From NCBI RefSeq assembly GCF_003719195.1, contig NZ_CP024996.1, forward strand, positions 5,084,001 through 5,148,000: a stretch of 64,000 nucleotides of DNA. Direction: 5' to 3'. The notes under the pieces are model-generated. The model saw only the letters and a list, made by a program, of their open reading frames with translations. It was not told where the DNA came from and ran no database searches. Source of the stretch: Herbaspirillum rubrisubalbicans (GTDB taxonomy: Bacteria; Pseudomonadota; Gammaproteobacteria; Burkholderiales; Burkholderiaceae_D). Shown in pieces: positions 25,454 to 33,740 of this stretch (the stretch's first letter is position 1; every line of letters begins with the position of its first letter). The translations under genes were made by a program, and so were the position numbers.

Positions 25454-26464
25454 ATGAACATCCTAGTTACTGGCGGTGCCGGCTACATCGGTTCTCATAC
25501 CTGCGTGGAACTGCTCAATGCAGGCCACGAGGTGATCGTCTTCGACAACTTCTGCAACAGCAGCCCGGAATCGGTGAAGCGGGTGCAGCAGATCACTGGT
25601 CGCTCGCTATCGCTGGTCAAGGGAGACATCCGCAATCGCGATCAGTTGGAGAGCGTGCTGCGTGAATTCAAATGCGAGGCCGTGATCCATTTCGCCGGTC
25701 TCAAGGCGGTCGGTGAATCGGTCGAACAGCCGCTGAAGTATTACGACAACAACGTGGTCGGCACGGTGCGTCTGCTGGAGGCGATGGAAGCGGCCGGGGT
25801 GAAGACCTTTGTCTTCTCCTCGTCGGCCACGGTGTATGGCGACCCGCAGTATCTGCCACTGACCGAATCGCACCCGCTGTCGGCCAGCAACCCCTATGGC
25901 CGCAGCAAGATCATCATCGAGGACATGCTGCGCGACTACTACCGCGCCCATCCCGACTGGAAGATCGCCCTGCTGCGCTACTTCAACCCGGTCGGTGCCC
26001 ACGAGAGCGGCCTGATCGGCGAAGATCCAAGCGGCATCCCCAACAATCTCATGCCCTATGTCGCCCAGGTTGCGGTGGGACGCCGCGAACGACTCAGCAT
26101 CTGGGGCGGCGACTATGCCACACCCGACGGTACTGGCGTGCGTGATTTCATCCACGTAGTGGACCTGGCTATCGGCCACGTCGCCGCACTACAGGCGCTG
26201 ACCGCACCTGAATGCTTTGCCGTCAATCTTGGCACCGGCATCGGCTACAGTGTGCTGGATGTGGTCAATGCCTACGAAAAGGCGGCCGGCAAAGCCATCC
26301 CCTACACCATCGCGGCGCGCCGTCCGGGCGACATTGCCTCCTGCTATGCCGACCCTGCCGAGGCGCGACGCAAGCTGGGCTGGGAAGCCAAGCGCGGGCT
26401 GGATGCCATGTGCGCCGACTCCTGGCGCTGGCAGCAAATGAATCCCAATGGGTTCAAGTCCTGA
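25454..26464 (+). CDS. galE: UDP-glucose 4-epimerase
   Basis: Interconverts UDP-glucose and UDP-galactose, with NAD tightly bound. 336 residues, [31 protein letters not shown] and [10 protein letters not shown] are GalE signatures, and the active site is Ser in FSSSATVYG with YGRSK. Typical length. It lies 34 bp after rfbG in the same direction. It is not the missing rfbB: the RfbB-specific TDEVYG segment is absent. Confidence 0.95.
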   Translation: MNILVTGGAGYIGSHTCVELLNAGHEVIVFDNFCNSSPESVKRVQQITGRSLSLVKGDIRNRDQLESVLREFKCEAVIHFAGLKAVGESVEQPLKYYDNNVVGTVRLLEAMEAAGVKTFVFSSSATVYGDPQYLPLTESHPLSASNPYGRSKIIIEDMLRDYYRAHPDWKIALLRYFNPVGAHESGLIGEDPSGIPNNLMPYVAQVAVGRRERLSIWGGDYATPDGTGVRDFIHVVDLAIGHVAALQALTAPECFAVNLGTGIGYSVLDVVNAYEKAAGKAIPYTIAARRPGDIASCYADPAEARRKLGWEAKRGLDAMCADSWRWQQMNPNGFKS

Positions 26465-26563
26465 TTTGTCCCACACCGTGGCTACCAGACAGGGCACTGC
26501 CCGCCTCACCAATAATGACTGGCCACGGCAACAATATGGCGATAATCCAAGGAGAACATTGAG

Positions 26564-27466
26564 ATGACAGCGGCATCGCAAGCAAGCCGGCGCAAAGGCA
26601 TCATCCTGGCCGGCGGCTCCGGCACCAGGTTGTATCCAGCTACCACCGTGGTATCGAAACAGCTCATGCCCATCTACGACAAGCCGATGGTGTATTACCC
26701 GCTGTCGAGTCTGATGCTGGCGGGCATTCGCGACATCCTGCTCATCTCCACACCGCAAGACACACCGCGGTTTGCCGAGTTGCTGGGCGATGGCCAACAG
26801 TGGGGGCTCAACATCAGCTATGCGGTACAGCCTTCGCCCGATGGCCTGGCGCAAGCCTTCCTGATCGGCCGCGACTTCATCGGCGCTGATCCCTCGGCGC
26901 TGATTCTGGGCGACAACATCTTCTACGGTCGCGATCTGGAACTTCCCATGCGCCAGGCTAATGCACGGCTGGAGGGTGCCACCATCTTCGCCTACCATGT
27001 CCAGGATCCCGAGCGTTACGGCGTGGTCGAATTCGATAGCCAGCGCCGCGTGATCGGCATTGAAGAAAAGCCGCTCCAGCCCAAATCCAATTTCGCCGTG
27101 ACGGGCCTGTATTTCTACGACAACCAGGTCATTGACATCGCCCGCGAGATCAAGCCTTCGGCACGCGGCGAACTGGAGATTACCGACGTCAACCGCGCCT
27201 ATCTGGAGCGCGGGCAACTGCAAGTGGAATTGATGGGGCGCGGCATTGCCTGGCTCGACACAGGAACCCATGAATCACTGCTGGATGCAGGGCAATTCAT
27301 CGCCACCATCGAGAAGCGCCAGGGACTCAAGGTAGCCTGCCCGGAAGAAATTGCCTATCGGCGGGGCTACATCGACGCGGCCCAGTTGGAACAGCTGGCT
27401 GTGCCGTTGAAAAAAAATGCCTATGGCAAGTATTTAATCCAATTACTCAACGACAATAGTTACTGA
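26564..27466 (+). CDS. rfbA: Glucose-1-phosphate thymidylyltransferase
   Basis: Makes dTDP-glucose from glucose-1-phosphate and dTTP. 300 residues with the nucleotidyltransferase signature [11 protein letters not shown] (about 17-27) and [16 protein letters not shown]. Also conserved are GDNIFYG and [21 protein letters not shown] lies upstream of the ATG. First step of the dTDP-rhamnose route. Confidence 0.96.
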   Translation: MTAASQASRRKGIILAGGSGTRLYPATTVVSKQLMPIYDKPMVYYPLSSLMLAGIRDILLISTPQDTPRFAELLGDGQQWGLNISYAVQPSPDGLAQAFLIGRDFIGADPSALILGDNIFYGRDLELPMRQANARLEGATIFAYHVQDPERYGVVEFDSQRRVIGIEEKPLQPKSNFAVTGLYFYDNQVIDIAREIKPSARGELEITDVNRAYLERGQLQVELMGRGIAWLDTGTHESLLDAGQFIATIEKRQGLKVACPEEIAYRRGYIDAAQLEQLAVPLKKNAYGKYLIQLLNDNSY

Positions 27467-27509
27467 GGCAGTTGGCCCATGAACCCTCCTGTATTTGCTC
27501 CCTTACCCT

Positions 27510-28061
27510 ATGCTGGTTAAAACCACTCCCTTGGACGGCGTACTGCAGATTGAACCTCGTGTCTTCGGGGACAGCCGCGGCTTCTTTTACGAAAGCTTCA
27601 ACGAACGCGTCTTTCGCGATCAGACGGGTATGGATGTGCACTTCGTCCAGGACAATCATTCCCGTTCCGCGCGTGGCGTACTGCGTGGACTGCACTACCA
27701 GATCCGTCACCCGCAAGGCAAGCTGGTGCGCGTGGTACGTGGCGCGGTGCTGGACGTGGTACTCGACATCCGCCGCACTTCACCGACCTTTGGCCAGTGG
27801 TTCAGTTCGATCCTGAGCGAAGAGAACAAACGACAAATGTGGATCCCGCCAGGCTTTGCGCATGGATTCTCGGTCTTGGAAGACGACACCGAGTTTCTCT
27901 ACAAGACGACTGACTACTGGATGCCCGAGTACGAACGCTGCATCCTGTGGAACGACCCGGCTCTGGCGATCGACTGGCAATTGCAGGGCGAACCGATCAT
28001 GTCGGAGAAGGATAAACACGGCACGCCTTTCCTCAATGCTGAGGTATTCGAGACACCATGA
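27510..28061 (+). CDS. rfbC: dTDP-4-dehydrorhamnose 3,5-epimerase
   Basis: A cupin-fold epimerase of the dTDP-rhamnose pathway, 183 residues from ATG 27510 (MLVKTTPLDG). The catalytic His lies in LRGLHYQ (about 60-66), with the acid Tyr region TEFLYKTTDYW near 133-143 and DNHSRS upstream. A TTG five codons upstream is an unlikely start. Confidence 0.95.
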   Translation: MLVKTTPLDGVLQIEPRVFGDSRGFFYESFNERVFRDQTGMDVHFVQDNHSRSARGVLRGLHYQIRHPQGKLVRVVRGAVLDVVLDIRRTSPTFGQWFSSILSEENKRQMWIPPGFAHGFSVLEDDTEFLYKTTDYWMPEYERCILWNDPALAIDWQLQGEPIMSEKDKHGTPFLNAEVFETP

Positions 28062-28089
28062 ACTCGCCCACGTTGATGAAAGCCGGATC

Positions 28090-29040
28090 ATGAAATCCAC
28101 GCGTATCCTGCTCACCGGCGCCAGCGGCCAGATCGGGGGAGAATTGCTGCGGCGCTTGCGTGCCATGCCGGCCGGCGTCGAGGTGATCGCCCCCACGCGC
28201 GCGCAACTCGACCTGGCGGACCTGGACGCCCTGCGTGCGGCTGTGCGCCACGCCCAACCCGATCTGATCCTGCACCCGGCAGCCTACACCGCCGTGGTCA
28301 AAGCCGAATCCGAACCAGAACTGGCGCGTCGCCTCAATGCCGAGGCCCCCGCCGTGCTGGCCGAAGAAGCCGCGCGATTGGGGGCGGCACTGGTGCATTT
28401 TTCGACCGACTACGTGTTCGACGGCCGCCATGACGGACGCTACACAGAAGACATGCCGACCAACCCGCTCAACGTGTACGGTGCGACCAAGCGCGAGGGA
28501 GAGCTGGCCATTGCCGCCAGTGGCGCGGCGTACTGGATTCTGCGGACCAGTTGGGTCTACAACCTGGCTGGCAACAATTTCATGAAGACCGCCATCCGCC
28601 TGGCACAACAGAAAGAAAGCTATACCATCGTCGGCGACCAGTTTGGCGCGCCCACCTGGGCTTCTACCATCGCGGCAGTCTGCTGTCGGATGTTGGCCGG
28701 AGCCGGTGGCGGACGCGAGAAAGTGGCGGCCACCAGCGGCATCTATCATCTCACCGCCGCTGGTGCGACTTCCTGGCATGGCTATGCCTCATTGATCGCA
28801 AGCGAACTGATGGCACGCGGTGTCACGCTCAAGCTCAAGGGGCTGGAGCAGATCACGCCGGTGCCGACTTCCTCCTACCCCACGCCACCCGAACGCCCGC
28901 TGAACTCGCGCCTGGATTGCAGCAAGCTGGAGCGCAGCTTCGGCCTGACCCTGCCCGCCTGGGATGAGGACGCACTGGCTTGCCTGCAGCAGATCATCGC
29001 GCACTACCAGCTCGACCAGGGGCGTCTGCTGCCTGATTGA
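28090..29040 (+). CDS. rfbD: dTDP-4-dehydrorhamnose reductase
   Basis: Final step of dTDP-L-rhamnose synthesis, using NAD(P)H. 316 residues from MKSTRILLTGASGQIGGEL; FSTDYVFDG and YGATKREGE carry the catalytic Thr/Tyr/Lys. RfbA, RfbC and RfbD are contiguous but RfbB is absent, so dTDP-4-keto-6-deoxyglucose must come from a dehydratase encoded elsewhere. It ends convergent to the leftward operon with a 28-bp gap. Confidence 0.95.
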   Translation: MKSTRILLTGASGQIGGELLRRLRAMPAGVEVIAPTRAQLDLADLDALRAAVRHAQPDLILHPAAYTAVVKAESEPELARRLNAEAPAVLAEEAARLGAALVHFSTDYVFDGRHDGRYTEDMPTNPLNVYGATKREGELAIAASGAAYWILRTSWVYNLAGNNFMKTAIRLAQQKESYTIVGDQFGAPTWASTIAAVCCRMLAGAGGGREKVAATSGIYHLTAAGATSWHGYASLIASELMARGVTLKLKGLEQITPVPTSSYPTPPERPLNSRLDCSKLERSFGLTLPAWDEDALACLQQIIAHYQLDQGRLLPD

Positions 29041-29068
29041 CGCCCATACGAGGCCTGATGCCGGAGGC

Positions 29069-30781
29069 TCAGTGACTAGGTACGTACTTGGTCTGGTCGC
29101 CGCGGGTAAGCAGGTTCAACTGGCCGAAGAAGCGCATGTAGCCGGGGTCGCCATAACGGCTACGCAATTCACGCAGAAGCAGGTAACTCCCCAGGCGCTC
29201 GGCACAAAAGGCCCAGGCACGGGATTGGTACCCCTCGCGGCGGGTCTCGTAATGCTGCACGCAATACCAGGTGACGGCCTCGATCTGTTCGACTGTGCGC
29301 AGCCAGAAATCGGCCGGGAACACCCCCATCTCGATGCCGCCCATGAAGAAGGTCTTTTCATTGAAGAACAGTTCGGCCTCACTGCGGCCGAACACCCCCA
29401 GTTCGGTCGCGGCAGCGGCATAGCGCAGCAGGTCTTCGGCATGGTGCGAGACCGCGTAGTGCGACAGATAGCCGGCGCTCTGACCGCCGACGTTGAAGCC
29501 GCAGGTCTTGCCGACCAGGAAGTCCTGGCTGCCCGGTTCCAGCATCTGTTCCAGGGACTGCCGGGCCAATTCCTTGTCCGACACCACATCCATCATCCAG
29601 TTGTCCTCAGCCGGTACGCCACTGATGCGCTCGCGCGAAACGAACTTGCGATACAAGCACACGCCCACACGCTTGACCTTGGGATAGTCACGCAGGATCA
29701 GATTGCGCAAGGCGAAGTTACCCAACATGCCGGCCACGATGGGGTGATACGGCACCCACTGCGGGGCCAGATCGCGCAGGTTGAGCGCCCCCTCATGCTG
29801 GGCCTGGCCGAGATAGATGGGCAGAACGTAATCGGGAAACTTCACCGGCAGTGGTACGTGGGTCATACAACCGAACACCAGTTCGCCGCGCGCGGCCTGG
29901 GTGGCTGCCGTATCGGGCACTTGCGCCAAAGTCAGGGCACCGCCGAGCTGCGAGACCGAGCGCAGCCGCTCAGTGGCCACCGCCGCGGCGCTGGGCGGCG
30001 ATGATGGCAGGCGCCGCGCTTGACGCAGGTGCGCGCTGTGGGCCTCGAAACGCTGCAAGTCGACCGCCTCGCCGCTGGCGGCATAGGCCGAGCGCAAGGC
30101 ATCGAGTTCGGCCATGTCTGCGGCAGGCAGGGCCTTGGCCGCCGGCATCAGCGTGCTCGGGCAATGCCAGACCTGTAATTGTTGATCCAGCGCCAGCACC
30201 AGCGAAGCCAGGCGCTCGGCCAGCAGGGACTTGGCGGTCGCGCCTGACGCGGCCTGGGCTTGCAGCGCTACGCGCAACGGGCTATCCGCTTGCTCGGCAG
30301 CCAGATGCAGGCGTTCAGCCAGATCGAACCAGGTCTGCCAGAAAGCCGGCTTGGCCACGATGAAGCCATTGGGCACATTGTTCTGCCACTGCGGCAAGAA
30401 GTGAGCGGGGTCCAGTTGCAGACCCAGAGATTGCAGGAAATCCTGCGCCGTACGGGCGAACCCGCTCAACATGCGCTCCCCCTGCAGCAGCAGGTTGAGG
30501 TTGCCGCAAGCCTCCAGCGGCGTGGGGAAGAAGGTCCAGGCATGGACTTCGGGATGAGACTGGATCAACGCGCGCAGGCCTGCCGCATCCAGTCCGGTCT
30601 GATTCAGGAAATCCGTTCCGACGAAGCCGTAGCAGGAGGCCGTATCGATGTCCTGTTCGCGGAAGAAACGACGCATGGCCTCCAGATCGCCCCAGGCCCC
30701 CGGCGTGGTGCCGAGCACTGGCAGGAAACCGGGAGCGGCCGAACCGCCAGGGGAAACGATCTGCAAGAGATGGATGTTCAT
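29069..30781 (-). CDS. Two-domain protein: unknown domain plus DUF4422-like glycosyltransferase half
   Basis: A 570-residue protein from ATG 30781, preceded by GAGGGGG. Residues about 1-215 (NIHLLQI, YGFVGTDFL, AKPAFWQTWF, AERLASLV) are clearly related by eye to the separate 280-residue protein at 35309-36151. The C-terminal half (about 300-560; PIYLGQAQ, RNLILRDYPKVKRVGVCLYRKF, FNEKTFFMGG, RAWAFCAERL) resembles the DUF4422 family of putative glycosyltransferases. A Pro/Ala/Ser linker joins the halves. It starts 10 bp after the C-methyltransferase gene, so it is last in the leftward operon and may transfer the CDP-linked sugar. The DUF4422 assignment is moderate; the first domain is unidentified. 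Confidence 0.6.
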   Translation of the reverse strand: MNIHLLQIVSPGGSAAPGFLPVLGTTPGAWGDLEAMRRFFREQDIDTASCYGFVGTDFLNQTGLDAAGLRALIQSHPEVHAWTFFPTPLEACGNLNLLLQGERMLSGFARTAQDFLQSLGLQLDPAHFLPQWQNNVPNGFIVAKPAFWQTWFDLAERLHLAAEQADSPLRVALQAQAASGATAKSLLAERLASLVLALDQQLQVWHCPSTLMPAAKALPAADMAELDALRSAYAASGEAVDLQRFEAHSAHLRQARRLPSSPPSAAAVATERLRSVSQLGGALTLAQVPDTAATQAARGELVFGCMTHVPLPVKFPDYVLPIYLGQAQHEGALNLRDLAPQWVPYHPIVAGMLGNFALRNLILRDYPKVKRVGVCLYRKFVSRERISGVPAEDNWMMDVVSDKELARQSLEQMLEPGSQDFLVGKTCGFNVGGQSAGYLSHYAVSHHAEDLLRYAAAATELGVFGRSEAELFFNEKTFFMGGIEMGVFPADFWLRTVEQIEAVTWYCVQHYETRREGYQSRAWAFCAERLGSYLLLRELRSRYGDPGYMRFFGQLNLLTRGDQTKYVPSH

Positions 30782-30791
30782 CGTAGCCCCC

Positions 30792-32015
30792 TCACCAAAC
30801 CTGCAACTGCGGCACGGCGATGGCAAAGCGAGCGCCCCAGGTACGGATCTGCGCCAGTTGCTGGGCGACTTCATCCTTGATGTTCCAGGGCAGGATCAGC
30901 ACTACGTCCGGCTTTTCCTCCAGCAGGCGCTGCGGCGAAACAATGGGGATATGGCTGCCTGGCATGTATTTTCCCTGCTTGGAAAGAGCGGCATCGGCGA
31001 CCATGGGCAACAGGTCGGGATGCACACCCGAATAATTGAGCAGCGTATTGCCCTTGGCCGCCGCCCCATAGGCCAGCACCTTCTTGCCGGCGCGTTTCTG
31101 TTCCAGCAGGAAGGACAGCAACTGCAGCTTGATCTCTTCGGCACGCGCCTGGAAACCGGCATAGCCCTCGATGCGCTCCAGCCCGAAGTCACGCTCGCGC
31201 GCCAGCATGGCCGCTACCGCTGGCGTGGTGGCGATGGCCGCATCGGCGTGACAGGCGTAGATGCGCAGGCTGCCGCCATGGGTCGGCAATGCCTCCACGT
31301 CATACACGCGCAGCCCCTGGGCCTGCATCACGCGCTGCACGGCCACCAGCGAGAGGTAGGAAAAATGCTCGTGGTAAATGGTATCGAACTGCGATTGTTC
31401 GATCAGGTTCAACAGGTGCGGGCATTCCACCGTGACGGTACCTTGCGGTGCCAGCAGGGCGGTCATGCCGCCGACGAAATCATTGATGTCCGGCACGTGG
31501 GCCAGCACGTTATTGGCCGCGATCAAATCGGCCGCGCCGTGGCTGGCGCGCAGGCGCTGGCCCAGCGCCACACCGAAGAATTCCTCGACGATGGGAATGC
31601 CCTTGGCACGCGCCGCATTGGCCGTGCTGGTGGTGGGCTCCACCCCCAGGCAGGGTATCCCCTTCTGCTGCACGTATTGCAGCAGGTAACCGTCATTGGC
31701 CGCCAGTTCCACAACCAGGGATTGGCTGCCCAAGGCCAGACGTGCGGCAATCATGTCCACATAGCGCGCGGCATGTTGCAACCAGGTGCTGGAAGTCGAG
31801 GAGAAATAAGCGTAGTCGTTGGCAAAGAGCTGGTCGTAATGCGTGTAATCCTCGGTCTGCACCAGCCAGCATTGGCGGCACACCATCACCTTGAGCGGAT
31901 AGGTAGTCTCAGGGCGGCGCAGATCCTCGGCCTTGAGATAGGCGTTGGAGGGCGGCGAGAAGCCCAGGTCGATGAAGGTGTCATGCAGTTCAGTCTGGCA
32001 GTGGCGGCATTTCAT
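30792..32015 (-). CDS. Sugar C-methyltransferase (SAM-dependent)
   Basis: A 407-residue class I methyltransferase of the NDP-hexose C-methyltransferase family (TylC3/TcaB9 type). An N-terminal zinc-binding domain has CRHC (3-6) and CRQC (near 45-48). The SAM motif is VVELAANDGYLL (about 102-113), the catalytic His region is YHEHFSYLS, and a C-terminal C-methyltransferase domain (YGAAAKGNTLLNY) follows. Its ATG overlaps the stop of the upstream epimerase (ATGA). With rfbF and rfbG it probably adds a branch methyl at C3 of CDP-4-keto-6-deoxyhexose. A second family member lies at 45737-46978. Confidence 0.85.
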   Translation of the reverse strand: MKCRHCQTELHDTFIDLGFSPPSNAYLKAEDLRRPETTYPLKVMVCRQCWLVQTEDYTHYDQLFANDYAYFSSTSSTWLQHAARYVDMIAARLALGSQSLVVELAANDGYLLQYVQQKGIPCLGVEPTTSTANAARAKGIPIVEEFFGVALGQRLRASHGAADLIAANNVLAHVPDINDFVGGMTALLAPQGTVTVECPHLLNLIEQSQFDTIYHEHFSYLSLVAVQRVMQAQGLRVYDVEALPTHGGSLRIYACHADAAIATTPAVAAMLARERDFGLERIEGYAGFQARAEEIKLQLLSFLLEQKRAGKKVLAYGAAAKGNTLLNYSGVHPDLLPMVADAALSKQGKYMPGSHIPIVSPQRLLEEKPDVVLILPWNIKDEVAQQLAQIRTWGARFAIAVPQLQVW

Positions 32016-32569
32016 AGCTTGATTCCATCGAAATCGGGAGCCAGCAAGGGATGCTGGAGGTCGCGCGGCGACAGGTTGCACGGCGGCAGCGGCCAGGCGA
32101 TGGCCACGCGCGGATCATCATGGCGCACGCCGCCTTCGGCGTGCGGTGCATAGGGAGCAGTATGCAGGTACAGCAGCGCGGCACCGCCTTGCAGCACCTG
32201 GAAGCCGTGCGCGCAGCCCTCCGGGATCAGCAGCGCGCGGTCATCCCCGGCAGCCAGCTCGATACCGCGCCATTGCAGGAAGGTGGGCGAGCCGGCGCGC
32301 AGGTCCAGCACTACATCGAAGACACGTCCGGCCAGGCAGCGGATCAATTTCTTCTCTGCCATGGGCGCGTACTGGAAATGCATTCCGCGCACGCTACCGA
32401 CTTCTTCGGTAAAGGAATGATTGATCTGCACGATGTGACTGGTGCCCAGTACCGGTGCCAACTCTTCCTCGCAGAACCAGCGCGCGAAACTGCCACGCGC
32501 GTCGCCCCGACGCCGGCTCGATATCAGCACCGCCCCGTCGATGCCGGTTGGCATGATCTGCAGGTTCAT
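32012..32569 (-). CDS. dTDP-4-dehydrorhamnose 3,5-epimerase-like epimerase for a CDP sugar
   Basis: 185 residues with the RfbC cupin fold. VRGMHFQ holds the catalytic His, WFCEEEL and HSFTEEV align with RfbC, and the PYAPHAEGG segment lies where RfbC has its acid Tyr. It differs clearly from the canonical RfbC at 27510. Its place between rfbF and a C-methyltransferase suggests it epimerises a CDP-4-keto-6-deoxy sugar. GGAG lies five bases before the ATG. Confidence 0.8.
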   Translation of the reverse strand: MNLQIMPTGIDGAVLISSRRRGDARGSFARWFCEEELAPVLGTSHIVQINHSFTEEVGSVRGMHFQYAPMAEKKLIRCLAGRVFDVVLDLRAGSPTFLQWRGIELAAGDDRALLIPEGCAHGFQVLQGGAALLYLHTAPYAPHAEGGVRHDDPRVAIAWPLPPCNLSPRDLQHPLLAPDFDGIKL

Positions 32570-32597
32570 CTGCGCTCCCGACGCTGCGACGGCGGCC

Positions 32598-33377
32598 TCA
32601 GTTCCAGGTCTTCCATCGTGCCTGGCCCTGCTCCCACATCTGGTTGAGCTGGATCTTGTCGCGCAGGGTATCCATGCATTTCCAGAAGCCGTGATGCGGC
32701 CAGTTCAGCAGCCTGCCATCGCCGGCGATCTGTTCCAGCGGTGCGCGCTCGAAGATGGTGGCTTCGCCATCCTGCAGATAGTCGAACACGCCCTGGCGGC
32801 AGACCATGAAGCCACCGTTGATCCAGCCCAGGTCACCGGGCGGCTTTTCGCGGAAATCGCGAATGAAGCCGGCCTCATCGGTCTGCACCATGCCGAAACG
32901 CGCTTCAGGCTGCACCGTGGTCATGGTCACCAGGGTCTGCGGATGAGCTTGGTGGTGGGCCACCAGTGCGCTCACATCGACATCGGAGACGCCATCCCCG
33001 TAGGTCAGCATGAAATCGTCTTCCTTGAGATAGTCACGCGCGGCCAACAGCCGACCACCGGTCTGGGTGTGCAGGCCGGTCTCCACCAGAGTGACCTTCC
33101 AAGGCTCGGACTTGTTGCGGTGGACCTCCACCCGGTTGTCAGCCAGATCGATGGTGACATCGCCCTGGTGCAGGAAATAATTGGCGAAGAATTCCTTGAT
33201 CAGGTAACCCTTGTAGCCCAGCAGGATCACGAATTCATTGAAGCCGTGCTGTGAATAACCCTTCATGATGTGCCACAGGATGGGCTTGCCGCCGATCTCC
33301 ACCATGGGTTTCGGGCGCACATCGGTTTCTTCCCCAAGCCGCGTACCCAGGCCGCCGGCGAGAATGACGACTTTCAA
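32598..33377 (-). CDS. rfbF: Glucose-1-phosphate cytidylyltransferase
   Basis: Makes CDP-glucose from CTP and glucose-1-phosphate. 259 residues; KVVILAGGLGTRLGEET and RPKPMVEIGGKPILWHIMK are diagnostic. The start codon is TTG at 33377 with AGGGG six bases upstream; no ATG is available nearby. It is first in a leftward operon rfbF, epimerase, C-methyltransferase, two-domain glycosyltransferase, and feeds RfbG (24340). Confidence 0.95.
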   Translation of the reverse strand: MKVVILAGGLGTRLGEETDVRPKPMVEIGGKPILWHIMKGYSQHGFNEFVILLGYKGYLIKEFFANYFLHQGDVTIDLADNRVEVHRNKSEPWKVTLVETGLHTQTGGRLLAARDYLKEDDFMLTYGDGVSDVDVSALVAHHQAHPQTLVTMTTVQPEARFGMVQTDEAGFIRDFREKPPGDLGWINGGFMVCRQGVFDYLQDGEATIFERAPLEQIAGDGRLLNWPHHGFWKCMDTLRDKIQLNQMWEQGQARWKTWN

Positions 33378-33605
33378 TTTCTACCCCTAGCTGATTGATG
33401 TTCCGTGAGCCAGGAAAACATTGCAATGAAAGCAAGGTTTTCACCAAAGATGCCTATGTTACCGGCTTTGCCATTGGGAACAACCGTGGGTCTGGGCGGT
33501 TTATCGGCGCCAATTTGGCTTTTTGCAGCGTCCTGGCGACCCGTTCATTCGAGGATTTGTCACCCTCTTTGCCGCCAATTCAGCTCATTCCGCCAAAAAG
33601 GGCGC

Positions 33606-33614
33606 TGCTATACT
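33606..33614 (+). promoter_or_regulatory. Extended -10 promoter for the rightward glycosyltransferase operon
   Basis: TGC-TATACT, with TG at 33606-33607 and the hexamer at 33609-33614. A predicted start near 33621 gives a leader of about 120 nt. Confidence 0.5.
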
Positions 33615-33631
33615 GCCCCGATTGCATAAGG

Positions 33632-33670
33632 CCGGCCGTGCAGACAGTGCGGCAAGAGCCGCACGGCCGG
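33632..33670 (+). promoter_or_regulatory. Two competing hairpins in the glycosyltransferase mRNA leader
   Basis: A long-range stem pairs CCGGCCGTGC (33632-33641) with GCACGGCCGG (33661-33670). A nested stem pairs GTGCGGC (33647-33653) with GCCGCAC (33658-33664) around an AAGA loop. Both use 33661-33664, so they cannot be complete at the same time. This could be a structural switch or a single larger branched hairpin. Confidence 0.5.
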
Positions 33671-33740
33671 GAGCAAGACGACGCGGCGCTGTCACTTGCG
33701 CAGATCATCGAGACCCCAGAGACAGACCACCGAGTAGCAT

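Larger units (their letters stand above)
33378..33740. other. Divergent promoter region between rfbF and the glycosyltransferase gene
   Basis: A 363-bp gene-free region serving leftward rfbF and rightward glycosyltransferase transcription. An extended -10 (TGC-TATACT, 33606-33614) faces right. No clear leftward promoter is recognised. The predicted rightward leader contains two mutually exclusive hairpins (33632-33670). Confidence 0.6.

Noticed and set aside
25454..26464. rfbB (dTDP-glucose dehydratase)
   Set aside because: The GalE signatures and the absence of the TDEVYG triad identify UDP-glucose 4-epimerase.
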